Notes: generated by a model from the sequence alone, not told the origin. 64,000 nucleotides of DNA from Gnetum montanum (GCA_015680685.1 MNCI01008366.1:739686-803685); one strand, 5' to 3'. Counted from the stretch's first letter, positions 43,047 to 54,738 are shown. Numbers and translations are program-made.

Positions 43047-44513
43047 ATGGCAGAGGCAACGCAGGAGGACCAGCAGCAGCCGCGGTTGAGAGAGATACCA
43101 GGCTGCTACGGCTTGCCGATCCTGGGCGCGATAGCGGACCGCCAGGAATTCTTCCGCAAGGGAACCGAAGCCTTCTTCCGGGACCGCGTGCGCCGGCACG
43201 GCAGCACAGTTCTGCGCCTGAACATGCCGCCGGGGCCGCCGATCGCGTCGGACCCTCGCGTGATCGCGCTGCTGGACGCCAAATCCTTCCCGCTGCTCTT
43301 CGACGTCACCCGAGTCGACAAAACCGACGTCTTCACCGGCACCTTCATGCCCAGCACCGACTTCACAGGCGGCTTCCGCGTGCTACCGTTCCTGGATCCC
43401 TCGGAGCTCCGCCACCGGCAACTCAAGGAGTTCCTGTTCAGCCTCCTGCGCTCGCGCTCCGCGTCGCTGGCCACCGAGTTCGCGTCCGCCTTCGCCGCCA
43501 CGTTCGACCAGTTGGAGCTCGACCTCGCGAAGCAGCGCTGCCGCCGGTGGTGTCGCCGGGGGACGAGTTTCAACTCCCCGGCGAGGCACATGGCGTTGCA
43601 GTTTCTCCTCCGGACTTTCACGGGCGTCGGACCCCGCGAGGGAGGCCTGGGCCAGAACGGGCCGACCATGATCCAGATCTGGCTGCTCTGCCAGATCGGG
43701 CCGCTCAACAGCTTCGGCCTGCCGGTGCTCGTGGAGGATCTCGCGCTGCGGACGTTCCGGCTACCGTTCGCGCTCGCCCGGCCCGGCTACGAGCGGCTGT
43801 TCGCCTTCTTCAGGAAGCACGCGGCGTCGGCGCTGGCGGAGGCCGAGGACTCGTTCGGCGTCCCCCGCGACGAGGCCTGCCACAACCTGCTCTACAACGT
43901 CTGCTTCAACACCTGGGGCGGCACGATCATCACCTTCCCGGCCATCGTCCACTACGTCGGCCTCGCCGGCGCGTCCCTGCACGCCGAGCTCGCCCGGGAG
44001 ATCCGTGCCGCCGTGAAGGCGTCCTCCGGAAGCACCGGCGCCGTGGCGGCCACGGCCGAGACCGCGGCGCCGTTGCTGGCGTCCACAGTGTGGGAGGTTC
44101 TCCGGATCTGCCCGCCGGTGGTGTACCAGTACGCTCGTGCTAAGCAGGACCTGCTGGTGGAGTCGCACGACGGCGTTTTCCGAGTGAAGAGCGGGGAAAT
44201 GCTGTTCGGTTACCAGCCGTTGGCCACGCACGACGGGCGCGTGTTCGAGCGGCCCGACCAGTTCGAGCCGCGGCGGTTCCTCGGCGACAGCGGACGCCGG
44301 CTCCTGCGCTACGTGTTCTGGTCCAACGGCCCCGAGACGGAGTCGCCGTCCGCCGAGAACAAGCAGTGCGCCGGCCGGGATCTCGTGATTCTCATGTCGC
44401 GGCTGCTGCTCATCGAGATTTTCCTGCGCTACGATTCTTTCCAGATTCACTCCAAGGGTGCCATTCCCTCCTTCACGGTCAGCATCACGTCCCTCGTCAA
44501 GGCCTCCTCCTGA
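43047..44513 (+). CDS. CYP74-family cytochrome P450, probable allene oxide synthase, intronless
   Basis: A 488-residue CYP74 enzyme. These P450s rearrange fatty-acid hydroperoxides without O2 or reductase, and allene oxide synthase makes the jasmonate precursor. Visible landmarks: PGCYGLPILGAIADR (~18-32), NMPPGPPIASDP (~59-70), VDKTDVFTGTFMPST (~91-105), I-helix FNTWGG (287-292), K-helix E350-V-L-R353, FEPRRF, and heme loop NKQCAGRD with Cys441. Phe96 in VFTGTF aligns with the Arabidopsis AOS Phe137, whose change to Leu is known to give lyase activity, so AOS is favoured over hydroperoxide lyase. Divinyl ether synthase is not excluded. There is no plastid transit peptide; the chain starts ~20 residues before the first conserved block. 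I chose the ATG at 43,047; upstream codons have no ATG in frame. A basic loop, QRCRRWCRR (~165-173), is unusual. The coding part is very GC-rich against AT-rich flanks. Confidence 0.88.
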   Translation: MAEATQEDQQQPRLREIPGCYGLPILGAIADRQEFFRKGTEAFFRDRVRRHGSTVLRLNMPPGPPIASDPRVIALLDAKSFPLLFDVTRVDKTDVFTGTFMPSTDFTGGFRVLPFLDPSELRHRQLKEFLFSLLRSRSASLATEFASAFAATFDQLELDLAKQRCRRWCRRGTSFNSPARHMALQFLLRTFTGVGPREGGLGQNGPTMIQIWLLCQIGPLNSFGLPVLVEDLALRTFRLPFALARPGYERLFAFFRKHAASALAEAEDSFGVPRDEACHNLLYNVCFNTWGGTIITFPAIVHYVGLAGASLHAELAREIRAAVKASSGSTGAVAATAETAAPLLASTVWEVLRICPPVVYQYARAKQDLLVESHDGVFRVKSGEMLFGYQPLATHDGRVFERPDQFEPRRFLGDSGRRLLRYVFWSNGPETESPSAENKQCAGRDLVILMSRLLLIEIFLRYDSFQIHSKGAIPSFTVSITSLVKASS

Positions 44514-44619
44514 GGCCCACGTCGCCTGCTCGTCCTCCTCCGATCTGTCTTCATGAATAATGGCGCTGTGTTCCAAGTTCCGGTTTTTTGTTTTTACGTG
44601 CAGTTTTCCAAGTTGTAAA

Positions 44620-44625
44620 AATAAA
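44620..44625 (+). terminator. Polyadenylation signal of the CYP74 gene
   Basis: AATAAA about 107 nt after the stop codon, in a T/A-rich 3' flank. Confidence 0.5.
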
Positions 44626-44994
44626 CTTCCATCGGGATAAGCTTCCTGCCGCTGCTGCTGCAAGATCCAAACTTCTTCTGCTGGAAGATCCGAACTTCTT
44701 CAAACCCCCTTATATAGAATAATAGATTTCAGAGCTTGACTTTTTTTAAAAAAAAAAATTTCAATGTTGGTTTCTTTAGCTTCTGTACAAATGATAAACA
44801 AAACAATCAGGTGTTCGTTTGATGGATGGTAAGACTCGTGGTTTGACTTCAAAGATTATTTGTTTCATAATAAAACTCTTTAATTTGATTTGAAAACTTT
44901 ATCAAAATTTATAATCATTCTCGATTTAAACTTGACTAATTTAAAACTTTGTTTAATTTGAAGCTTTGTTATTTGCCTTCCTATAATAAATTCT

Positions 44995-45265
44995 TCGATT
45001 CCCGGTAAACCACCTTACACCTGAAAAACTTCTTAAAGAAGTTTTAATTGAATAACTACTGATTTGTCCACGTGCATAGGCCAAAACAGCAAGTTCATAA
45101 TTGGTTGAAGCTTCAGATTTGTCCAACACTCTTGCATTCCAGGCCAAAAAAGCCTTAAAAGAAGTTTTAATTCAATAATTACTGATTTGTCCACAGGCTG
45201 AGGCCAAAAGAGCACGTTCATAATGGGTTGAAGATTCAGGTTTGTCAACACCCTTACATTGACTT
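44995..45265 (+). repeat. Dispersed repeat R2, tandem pair right of CYP74
   Basis: Two ~120-bp units in direct order (about 45,030-45,150 and 45,155-45,260), each with TTTTAATT.AATAA.TACTGATTTGTCCAC and GGCCAAAA.AGCA.GTTCATAAT.GGTTGAAG. Both match 37,026-37,200 in the opposite orientation. Confidence 0.6.
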
Positions 45266-46724
45266 TCGGATATAGACGGAAATTGATTCAAGTTTCACAT
45301 CCCACGTTAAACATTCATTTTGATAAAATATTTTATAATTATAAATTATTAACACTTTTTAATATTAGGAATGCTCTAAGAAAAACAATGCAAAAGATGA
45401 ACTTGTCTATAAACTAATTTTATTTTAATTTAGAGAACACCAATGGACAATATCACCAAAAAGGTAATATCATAACATTAACGTCTTTTGAATGACAACT
45501 TTAATAAAAAACCGTATTTTAAAATTCCATGACTTCCATGACTACGTGTACATATTCTCATACATATTTTTGAAGTGCATCATAAACATAATTGCAATAA
45601 CTTTTAAATACATGAACATAGTTGCAATATCTTGTAGTACATATTTGAGGTTCCAGAAAGATCATAAACATAGTTACCATAAATTCCCAGTACAACATTC
45701 TGAAATCAACGTTATTGATGCTCCCAGTGTTGTGTTTTTCTGAATGCATTTAAAATGGCTTTTTACTTAACATTTATTTTATCCAATGCTATCAGTAGTT
45801 CAAACTCAAACCATCGTAACACGGAATTGAAGTTCTATTTACATTATCATATCATTCAATAAAAGTGAAGTTCAGTTTAAAATTTTAAGACATCGATGAT
45901 GTTCTGGAATCTCATATTATTTAACATTCTCTTTTTCACAAATCTAGAAGGTTGCACAAATTTTTGTTAATGCACTTGGATTGCAAATCTAAAAAAATAG
46001 CACCTCCTCTAGATTTTCTTTGTTTTCAAATTGTGTTTGCTTTTTAATTTTTCACTAGTGTAGCTTGCTTTTGTCTTTGGCTACCTTTAAAATTCTTTTT
46101 TGGCAAGGCTTGAAACCTTTAAAATTCTTTTTAGCAAGTTATTCAGTTTGAGAAGAACATAAGGTAGCAAGTAGTATTTTCTGGTTTATTTTAAATATTA
46201 CATTTAACTATCATTATAATTTGCACCCAAGGGTGTAGTGGGGTGAGGTGTGGGAGCAAAAAAGTAGTAGTGGCTCATATTTAAATTACTATAGTCAAGC
46301 CACTCATCTTAGAGTGTCACAACAATGAAATAACCTTGTGGTGGGATACTCTTCTTTGGTGGGTCACGTTTACCTTGCTATGATGAGGGGGATGTTATTA
46401 AAAACAAAAAGATACTATCATTACCACTCCCTAGTCATTGTAGATACTTTAAAACTTGAAGCTATTGTGCTTATTTTACTTTTCTTCATTGACTTAACTA
46501 TTTTGTATTTTTCTACATTTTCATGTTTCATTATTGTTAGGACCACTATATGGAGTAATGGTCACATGCTTCTTTCTTAAGGATTGTGTTTACGGTTAGG
46601 CAATGTCACTAAAAAAAATAGTCTTTAGCTCATCCACTAAAACAACCCTAACAACCCATATAGTCCCCAACAACCCTAACAAGCCATCTTGATAGAAAAA
46701 ACATTGAACCCAAACCTTTATTAT
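45266..46724. other. Intergenic, nothing recognised
   Basis: AT-rich. A small direct repeat CAACCCTAACAA occurs near 46,640-46,685. No gene is supported. Confidence 0.3.
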
Positions 46725-46920
46725 CATTGTCGTAGTTGAAACTTATATTCGCTAAAAGTTAAAGTGCTTTTACTTTACGTCATTATTGAAAACTACATTC
46801 GCTCAAACTTGAAGTGCTTTTACCCGAGCCTCTTAATGAAGATGCTTTGAAGATGCTTTGAAGATGCTTTATTGGCATTGTTGAAAACTACATTTGCTAA
46901 AAGTTGAGTCCTTTTAGCAG
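46725..46920 (+). repeat. Three diverged ~65-bp tandem units
   Basis: Repeats of GTTGAAA.CTA.ATTCGCTAAAAGTTAAAGTGCTTTTA, with an inner triplet of GAAGATGCTTT (46,830-46,872). Confidence 0.6.
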
Positions 46921-47082
46921 AGACCAATCGGTGTCTTTTCCACGTGATTCTTTCTAACGGCACATCCTTCGGCTTGGGTGGTGTTGCAATAACGCTGAAA
47001 TATTACTGGGAATTACAAGTTAAAAACTTCACTAAATATGAGAGGCAGTAATAATGTTTTACAATGGTGACATATAAATATA

Positions 47083-47318
47083 TCAACGGTCTTTCCAAGT
47101 CACCCTAACGTCAAAACTTGTGCTGTGACATCGCTTTTTTTTGCTAGGTGACTTGTTTTATCAGTGCTTTTGTTTTTTATATCAAAATACTTGCTTTATC
47201 TCAACGGTCTTTCCAAGTCACCCTAACGTCAAAACTTGTGCTGTGACATCGCTTTGTTTTGTTAGTCGACTTGTTTGATCAGTGCTTTTGTTTCTGATAT
47301 CAAAATACTTGCTTTTTC
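47083..47318 (+). repeat. 118-bp tandem duplication
   Basis: TCAACGGTCTTTCCAAGTCA starts at 47,083 and again at 47,201. The two units are nearly identical to the end (ATCAAAATACTTGCTTT). Confidence 0.8.
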
Positions 47319-48865
47319 CCTATCTCTTTTAATCATACCAAAGACCTAATTTTTATAGCTTAGAGAAAAAGAGACTAATATTTGAAAGTTCATACTTTTT
47401 AATAAAGCACGTGATGTTGCTTTGCCATGTTGAATAAGAGGCTATAATGTTTAGTTTTTGTGCCTTGGCCTATATGCATATGTTATTATGGGACGTTGGG
47501 TTCTATTTTATTTAACAACAAATTACCTACCGAAAGGTATTGCTTTGAGTAATTGTATTGCAGAAATTTTTTTTCAATCTATGAAAGCATTATACTTGAG
47601 TAATTAAAATACCAGTAAGATCTTGACACACATGATCCAAAAATCTTAGCAACAATCGTAGTTCAATGAAGAATAATTGTGGCTATAAATTAGGGTATAA
47701 TGATGTTCATGGAATACTAATTTCAAAACATGCTTGGAAATTTGTTGCAGAGAAAGTTTTAAAGAGAAGGCAAAATGAGGCACAAATACAAAAATAAGCT
47801 TCAATGTTACTAGCAAAATATTAGAGGTCGCAAACATGATGAAATAGAATATCTACATGAAACAATTCTCATATCTATGAGAGCACTAATTAGCAAAGTT
47901 AAAATGAGATCACGTCATCTTTGAGTTGAAACTAGAAGATGGAATAATAGTAACATGAAAACTAAATATTTCAACTATGTTTACTAGCAAGTGGTAGAAG
48001 ATGAGCAACATATACAGCTAAACTTGCGCAAATTGGTATAATTGGTGGAAACAATTTTCACTAACTATGATAAATTTTTGGATTCCAAAAGTTACTTCAA
48101 ACTCCTCCTTATTTTAGGCTTTGAAAAATTTTAAAACTCCCACTTATACTAGTGGGTAAAAATTCTCAAAACTTTGGTGTCCTTATTCTTAATGCTAGAA
48201 AATTTCTTCCACTTCTTATTAATACTCTTCTTAATAAACAATTATGTCAAATTTTAAAGATGTCTCTTAAGAAATAGACTCATCTTAAATAAGCGTTCTT
48301 TTCATTTTGTTTAGAGATATTTTCTTTAAAAAAAATTATCAAAAACACTTCTTATTTAGTTTCCTTCATTGTTGTCACTCTTAATGAATGGAGGTTGCTT
48401 AGCTTTTTGCTAAAAAGAGCTTATATCTTCTTTTCTTTTCTTTTCTTTTTTAACTTTTTGGGTGAGGGGGGAAGGGAGTTTTGGAACTGTAACTAAATGA
48501 TTATGTATACTAAAGTAATGAAGTGACTATAAGTTTTGGGGCTTTTCCTCTTTTAATTATATACCATGACATATTAAAAATTAATAAAATATATGTGGGA
48601 TGGCTTTTGGCCTGCTTCCTAATGGAAAAATTAAAAAATCATAATTTTACATGGCCTTATATTTTAACCATAAAAACATACTAATAACCTAATTAATAAG
48701 CATGTGGTACATGACTTCTCTTCATTGATTCCTCTTGTCTTCATGTTTGGAATGATTGAATGGATGAAGAGTTTCTACTATATCTAGTACTCCTTCCTTT
48801 AGTGTTGATTTTGAATATTAGGACATAGTATTTGTAGCTCTATCCTTGTGTTCACTCATCTTCAT
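47319..48865. other. AT-rich stretch left of Ath-3
   Basis: No gene recognised. Because Ath-3 inserted near the end of the Cop-1 reading frame, the last few hundred bases before 48,865 are probably Cop-1 3' sequence, but no LTR end was identified. Confidence 0.3.
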
Positions 48866-49753
48866 TGATGAGTGGCGAGGTACCCCTATACTCAACCATA
48901 CGAATACGAGCATTCACGCATGATCCGGTTGAACTCTGCAGATGGGCTAGTTGTGGTATCCAGATAGTTACACGTTGATTGTAGTTCGTTGTCTTCCCAC
49001 TTGGACTAGTATTTGCTTTGTCACGTATGGTTTAGTCTAGAGTGAGGTGTATGATGTAGTCCTAAACTAGTGCTGCTCGTAGAGATAATGGAAAATAACC
49101 TTGTTTTAAGCTAATAGGGAATGAGAAGCAAAATCTAAGCTAGCCTAAGTGCGATGAGCATCCGTCCTTAATCATCCGTGTGCATCTTGGACCTCGTGTA
49201 CTACTTTTCGGATTACCAAGCATATATTACTTGAGCGCTCCTAGATACGCTAATGGGTTACCAAGTAGTTACACTTAAATGTTTGTAATTAAGTTGTACT
49301 CATTCCGCAATTAATAACAGGAATAGTAAATGACGGTAAAGAAATATTAATTAAGAAAAAAATAAATAACAAGTAACAATTAAAGGAATTAAGAGCTAAG
49401 TCGATGCTGCAATGATGGAGTAATCTCGATCTTTATTGCTGGTCATGTGCGTGTCCAAGTACGTCACACTTGAATAAAGGTTTCGTACAATTACAATCAT
49501 CACACTATGGGCATGCACTAGGAAAAGAATTAATTGAAAACTGGTAAAAAAGACTCTATTCCTACACTTACTTACTCCCCCCTTCTTGTGCGCTTAAATG
49601 TGGTATTTATAGGCTTACATAGGAACCACGATATCGTTATCTAGGCTGCGATATCGTGTACTTGATATTGAGGGTCTGATATCAAGGGTCCGATATCAAT
49701 ATGTGTCAATACCAAGGGTCCGATATCAGCACCTGACAAACCATGATTCATCA
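48866..49753 (-). repeat. Ath-3 3' LTR (888 bp)
   Basis: TGATGA...TCATCA ends. A TATA (reverse of TATTTATAG) lies near 49,607 and a GATATC-rich U3 array at 49,620-49,736. Just inside, 49,754-49,760 (TACCCCC) is a short polypurine tract on the minus strand. Confidence 0.85.
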
Positions 49754-51738
49754 TACCCCCACGATTGAATAGCAACTCGTCCTTGAGTTAAAGAAAATGA
49801 GGAACAAGTTCATTCAATTACAAACAGGGGATAGGTATGAGATTATTGAATGACCATGGACTATTTCATGCCGTAGTGTGGGATTAAACAAAATTTGGAC
49901 ATAGACACAAAATACAAAACTTATGGAACTCATGTGGTTCCTAGTGGTGGTGGCTCCTCCATGGGTGCCTTTCCTTTGTCCTGTGCTCCAGGCTTCTAAG
50001 ATTGATATCATTGAAGAAGCGCCTGACGTTTCTCCTCTTCTATCCAAGGATTATGAGTAGTCCATGTTGATGTTCCAATGTTTGATGGGAACACTTGATT
50101 GGCCTTGACATGCAATGCTGCAAATAGTCATCATTCCTCTTCATAGGCTCGGGCCCTAACTGCTCCACATTTTGCTTGGCCAGATTATGCAATGACGGGA
50201 GTTCCCTAATGGATGCTAAATGATTGTGCCTCTTGCTCTGCATGAGGTCCTTAGCCTCTGCCTCCCCCTGGGCGTTCAATTGCATCTTGAGAAGGTCCTC
50301 CTTGTTGTTCTCTTTTAGGGGCTATCTATAATCACACAAAGATCAATTGTTAGTAAGGTTATTGAAAGAAGTTCAATTATTTCATACATTACTCATTGCC
50401 TTTAATAAATGTTGAATTCTTTGCTTAGTGTGATTTTAGAGTTAGAAATTTTTTCAAGGAAGTTTAAAAGTTTAATGTCAAACCTGATTTGTTTAGGTGA
50501 CACATAAAAGGACATGTAATGGTTTTGAGGAACACTTGATAAAATGATGACAAAGGAAAGAATAGATTTGGCAATGAAGTACTCAGAGGGTATAAAATGA
50601 TGTGGTGGTGTGAAACAAGTACAAATTAAAAAAGTCACGCAAGTGGATCCTCCCCAAAGCAGGTTCCAACCTATAATGCCCATGTGTAACCACACCTTAA
50701 AATGTCCGTAGGCACTGGAAGGGTTAAATATAATCTACACTGATGCAACAAAACACACACATGTTAAATACCACTACAATGAGGTATGAGTTCAATGCTA
50801 CACAAGACACGAGTCACAAATACATGAACAACGAGATGAGGTGAACTGTAGAAGAGATTGCAAAGATTGGAACATGAGGTAACTAACCCAATATATGATG
50901 AATCCTAAGTGTAGGGCGTGATTAATGTGTCATTAGCCCGTCGCTCCAAAATCAAGACTAAGTCCATTCCTCCGATTAGTGACATCTCATTGTTTCATCC
51001 AATGATGGGCAACCATAAGAGCACCACGAAGGCAAGGTGTATGATCACTTGGCGTTTTGTCCAAGGGAGGAGTCATCTGGAATCTACGGAACACACACAT
51101 TTTTTTCTTTTGATCTTTTCTTGTGTGGTTCGTTTTTTTTCTTTCTCGTTTTTTTTCCTTTCTAGCTGCTTTGGCACTTTTTCCTTTTCAATAGTGAACT
51201 GGAGAAGCCACCAAACTTTAGGCATGGGTGCATGTCTTTCTAGTGGGACCCCCAGAACAACATTGAGTTTCTTTAGGGAGTGCCTTTATTACTCTTACTC
51301 CCATTTTTCGTTAGATCTACAAGGATCTTAGTAGGACTAGGCTACATGATAGCACCTACAGAAGTTACCAAAGAGAATTCACAAGTCCCCTTGATGCCAC
51401 ACCCTGGCCATTCCCTCTTAGTCCATCATTTTTTTCTCTAGGCATAATGTGCATGAAATTACTTTAAGTTTTAACGATGACAAGAATATCATCGTAGCTA
51501 GAGTATAACCTCTTATTAATAGAATGGGTGGGTGGATGTTGTGGGCTCACTATCCAAATAATTAGTCACTTGTGACTCGATAGCATAGAACAACACCTCA
51601 ACTGATTGGTTACATGAGTGTTTTATTCATAGATGAGATTACCCAAAAAAAGATAAAATAATAAATTAGAAATGAAAAACTGGAAAACAAAAAATTGTAA
51701 AATTGAAGAAAAGGAAAAATATTTACTAATTCTGCTTG
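49754..51738 (-). other. Ath-3 3' non-coding tract
   Basis: Small open frames only. The segment 50,630-50,700 matches 17,090-17,160 of Ath-2, and a T/C-rich stretch lies at 51,100-51,180. It may hold a splice acceptor or a packaging-related function, which is not shown. Confidence 0.45.
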
Positions 51739-53720
51739 CTAGAATGGAGGATATCCCCCATAACTAAACAGTTGAGCATGGCTAGAATTAATAAATGGAA
51801 AATGTGGATCCATGCATGTTGGAAATGTTGGGGATCGATCATATCCAAACCACCAGGTGTCTTTTGAGATGGTGGTTGGAATGTACCCAAATTGGGGTTC
51901 ACACAATTGATTAAAGTTGCCATAGTGGGGCAAGTTATAATATGTGGTTAATTGATAAGGAGTTAGCCCACCATGACACCCGTGACCGTAAGATGGTATG
52001 CAAGGATCAATATGTCTCCCTATGTGGTTGTATTCATTGGGTCGCATGGTTGTTGGAGTGTTGATTGGTGGCCCTGTTAAGGTAGCAGGAGGCATTGAGT
52101 TCGAAGAAGAAGGTGCATCACAACACTGGACTTGTGCTGAGTTGGTTGATGTAGTGGTTTTAGAACCATGTTGTCTCTTCCTATGGTCATGCCTAAAGAA
52201 AGGATGCTTTTGACGTTGTGGAGGACCTCCACTACTGTTGATAGTAGCAACATAAGTAACGTTCGTGGGTTGGTGTTGTGGTGCAAAACCTTCTGACACA
52301 ACTGGTGGTGATGTAGAAGGAGGTGAATGATGAGAATATTGAGGGCGAGAAGAAGTGCAAGGAACATGAGGTGGTAATCTTGTTGGAGAGGACATGGGTT
52401 GATAATACTCAGGAGAATGATAACAATGTGGTGAAATAGAGGATGTTGACATAGTTGGGGAAACAGGATGCTGGACATAATAAGCACTTGGGTTCAGATG
52501 GTATGAAGGGTGTGACTAGTCTAGCTGTGGCCTCCCCCATGACTAGTGTTTTTTCCATAGTGGTTGAACCTGGTATTTCTGTACAAAATTTGGATGTAAC
52601 ATCCCTCCCCAATGCTCATGTAAATGTGAAAAGATTGGGCATTGGTCTTTGGGGTGATCGTACAAGCAAATGTCACATTGATATGGGTGATTTTTAGTTT
52701 AGCTTCTATTCTTATTATCTTCAACCCTTTGTTTTGATTGTTATGTGGTGTCCTATCTTGTTTCTTGATTTAGCATAGTTCGACCTCTAATAATGTTGGC
52801 ATGTTCTCTACATTTTTCATGCACCCATTCCATCATCTTATTGATCTTTGCCTCAATTTCATCTTGTGATTGTAGTATTGGAAGAGATGATTCCATCTCC
52901 TTGAGGTGAGTTGATTTCTCCTTTTCATGATCATGGACCTTTGCTATTTCAAAAGTTTGGTCTTGCTGAGATTTTTCAACATTCTCCCATTTAGCTCATA
53001 GAGTTGACCTCAGGCATACATCCCTAGGATTTCCCTTGTTTCATTACAGAGCCTATCCATGATGTGGTACATTAGCCTTTCCTCAGAGAATATATGGCCT
53101 GGGCAATTGTTTAACAATGAATAGTATCTTTCTAAGGCCATGTCCAAGGGTTCATGTTGCCCCTGTTTCCATTCTTGGATTTGTCTCCTTAAGGCTGACA
53201 CTCTTGCATAGGTTTGATATCTTTCATTAAAGAGTTCTACCATTGTTGGCCAATGATAAATTGATTTTGGTCTTAAGGACTTGTACCATACTTTTTCTTG
53301 GCTAACAAGTTTCATAGGAAAGAGCTTAAGTTTTTGCCACCCATTATCAATATTGTTCCATACACAGACATCATGAAAGGCTTGTAAATGATGTTGCGGA
53401 TCTAAATCATAGCCTCCTGAACACTTGGGAAAGTTTTTTAAATCAAGCCTGGGTACATGACTTTCCTTTCGATGCCTGCGGAATATTCGAGAAGCCTCTT
53501 GTATATGCATTAGGCTCTTAGTGGCCAGCAGGGGTTCATTGTTACTAGGTAGGTTATGAATTTGTGAGTTGGGATGATGTTGTCTTCGTTTATGTACATA
53601 GGAGACCCCTGTATCAGATTGAGTACTCCAAACTTTGTCTTCATCATCATATAATTCGTTGGTTCTCCAATGAATTGCCTCACTGGTTGTTGCATTATTA
53701 TAGTCTTGTGAGAGAGACAT
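51739..53720 (-). pseudogene. Ath-3 gag with zinc knuckle and Pro-rich tail
   Basis: The N-terminal 237 codons (53,720-53,010) are open and carry the retrotransposon gag core: VPRLDLKNFPKCSGGYDL, VWYKSLRPKSIYHWPTMVE and LRRQIQEWKQGQHEPLD. After a stop and a frame change a zinc knuckle, CDICLYDHPKDQC (C-x2-C-x3-H-x4-C, about 52,677-52,639), is followed by one stop and a 237-codon Pro/His/Ser-rich open frame (52,452-51,739). The knuckle spacing is that of Athila Gag proteins. One frameshift and about three or more stops prevent a full product, but it is the best preserved gag here. Confidence 0.8.
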
Positions 53721-53835
53721 TGTTGTGAATTTGTGTGTGACTTAATTGAAATTAAGTTCTTTCCTAAGAGATATATTGTGAATACTTTGTTATAGCGATC
53801 TTGTATGATATAATTAATCTAAATAACTAACATTG

Positions 53836-53853
53836 TCCTTGACAATGGTGCCA
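53836..53853 (-). promoter_or_regulatory. Ath-3 primer-binding site (tRNA-Asp type)
   Basis: Minus strand TGGCACCATTGTCAAGGA, one base from the LTR, with five transitions relative to the Ath-4 site. Confidence 0.7.
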
Positions 53854-53854
53854 A

Positions 53855-54738
53855 TGATGAATGGTGAGGTACCCCTACACTCAACCATACCAATACGAGC
53901 GTTTACGCACGATCTGGTCAAACTCCACGGACAGGCTAGTTGTGGTATCCAGATAGTTACATGTTGATTGTAGTTCACTATCTTCCCACCTAGACTAGTA
54001 TTTGCTTTGTCACATATGGTTTAGTCTAGAGTGAGTTGTATGATGTAGTTCTAAACTAGTGCTACTCCTAGAGATAATGGAAAATAACCTTATTTTAAGC
54101 TAATAGGGAATGAGAAGCAAAATCTAAGCTAGCCTAAGTGCAATGAGCATTCGTCCTTAATCATCCATGCGCATCTTGGACCTCATGTACTACTTCTAGG
54201 ATTACCAAGCATATATTACTTGAGCGCTCCTAGATACACTATTGGATTACCAGGTAGTTACACTTAAATGTTTGTAATTAAGTCGTACTCATTCCGCAAT
54301 TAATAATAGGAATAGTAAATGACGGTAAAGAAATACTAATTAAGAAAATAATAAATAACAAGTAATGATTAAAGGAATTAAGAGCTAAGTGGATGCTGCA
54401 ATGATGGAGTAATCTCAATCTTTATTGCCAGTCATGTGCATGTCCAAGTACGTCATACTTGAATAAAGGTTTCATACAATTACAATCATCACACTGCGGG
54501 CATGCACTAGGGAAAGAATTAACTAAAAACTAGTAAAAAAGACTCTATTCCTACACTTACTCCCCCCTTCCTGTGTGCCTAAATGTGGTATTTATAGGCT
54601 TACACAAGAACCACGATATCGTGTATTCGATATCGTTATCTAGGCTACAATATCATGTACTTGATATCAAGGGTCTAATATCAGCACATGTCAATATCAA
54701 GGGTCCGATATCAGCACTTGACAAACCATGATTCATCA
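53855..54738 (-). repeat. Ath-3 5' LTR (884 bp)
   Basis: Closely similar to 48,866-49,753 throughout. The U3 array (54,598-54,720) differs in number and order of GATATC units. Confidence 0.85.

Larger units (their letters stand above)
48866..54738 (-). mobile_element. Ath-3: complete gag-only Athila-like element, TSD TTCAT
   Basis: A 5,873-bp minus-strand element with two ~885-bp LTRs and an exact TTCAT duplication (48,861-48,865 and 54,739-54,743). The ~4.1-kb internal region holds a primer-binding site and one gag gene, then a long non-coding tract homologous to that of Ath-2. No protease, RT or integrase was found. This matches the non-autonomous class described as terminal-repeat retrotransposons with a GAG domain (TR-GAG). 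It inserted into Cop-1. Confidence 0.85.

Noticed and set aside
42833-44143. 436-codon plus-strand frame overlapping the CYP74 gene
   Set aside because: It is an off-frame shadow of the GC-rich CYP74 coding sequence, Arg/Pro-rich with no domain; the CYP74 frame carries all conserved motifs.
43761-44663. 300-codon antisense frame over the CYP74 3' half
   Set aside because: Produced by high third-position GC in the sense gene; no recognisable protein features.
49620-49736. CRISPR-like spaced repeats
   Set aside because: Short palindromic motifs inside a plant LTR with no cas genes; a promoter array, not CRISPR.
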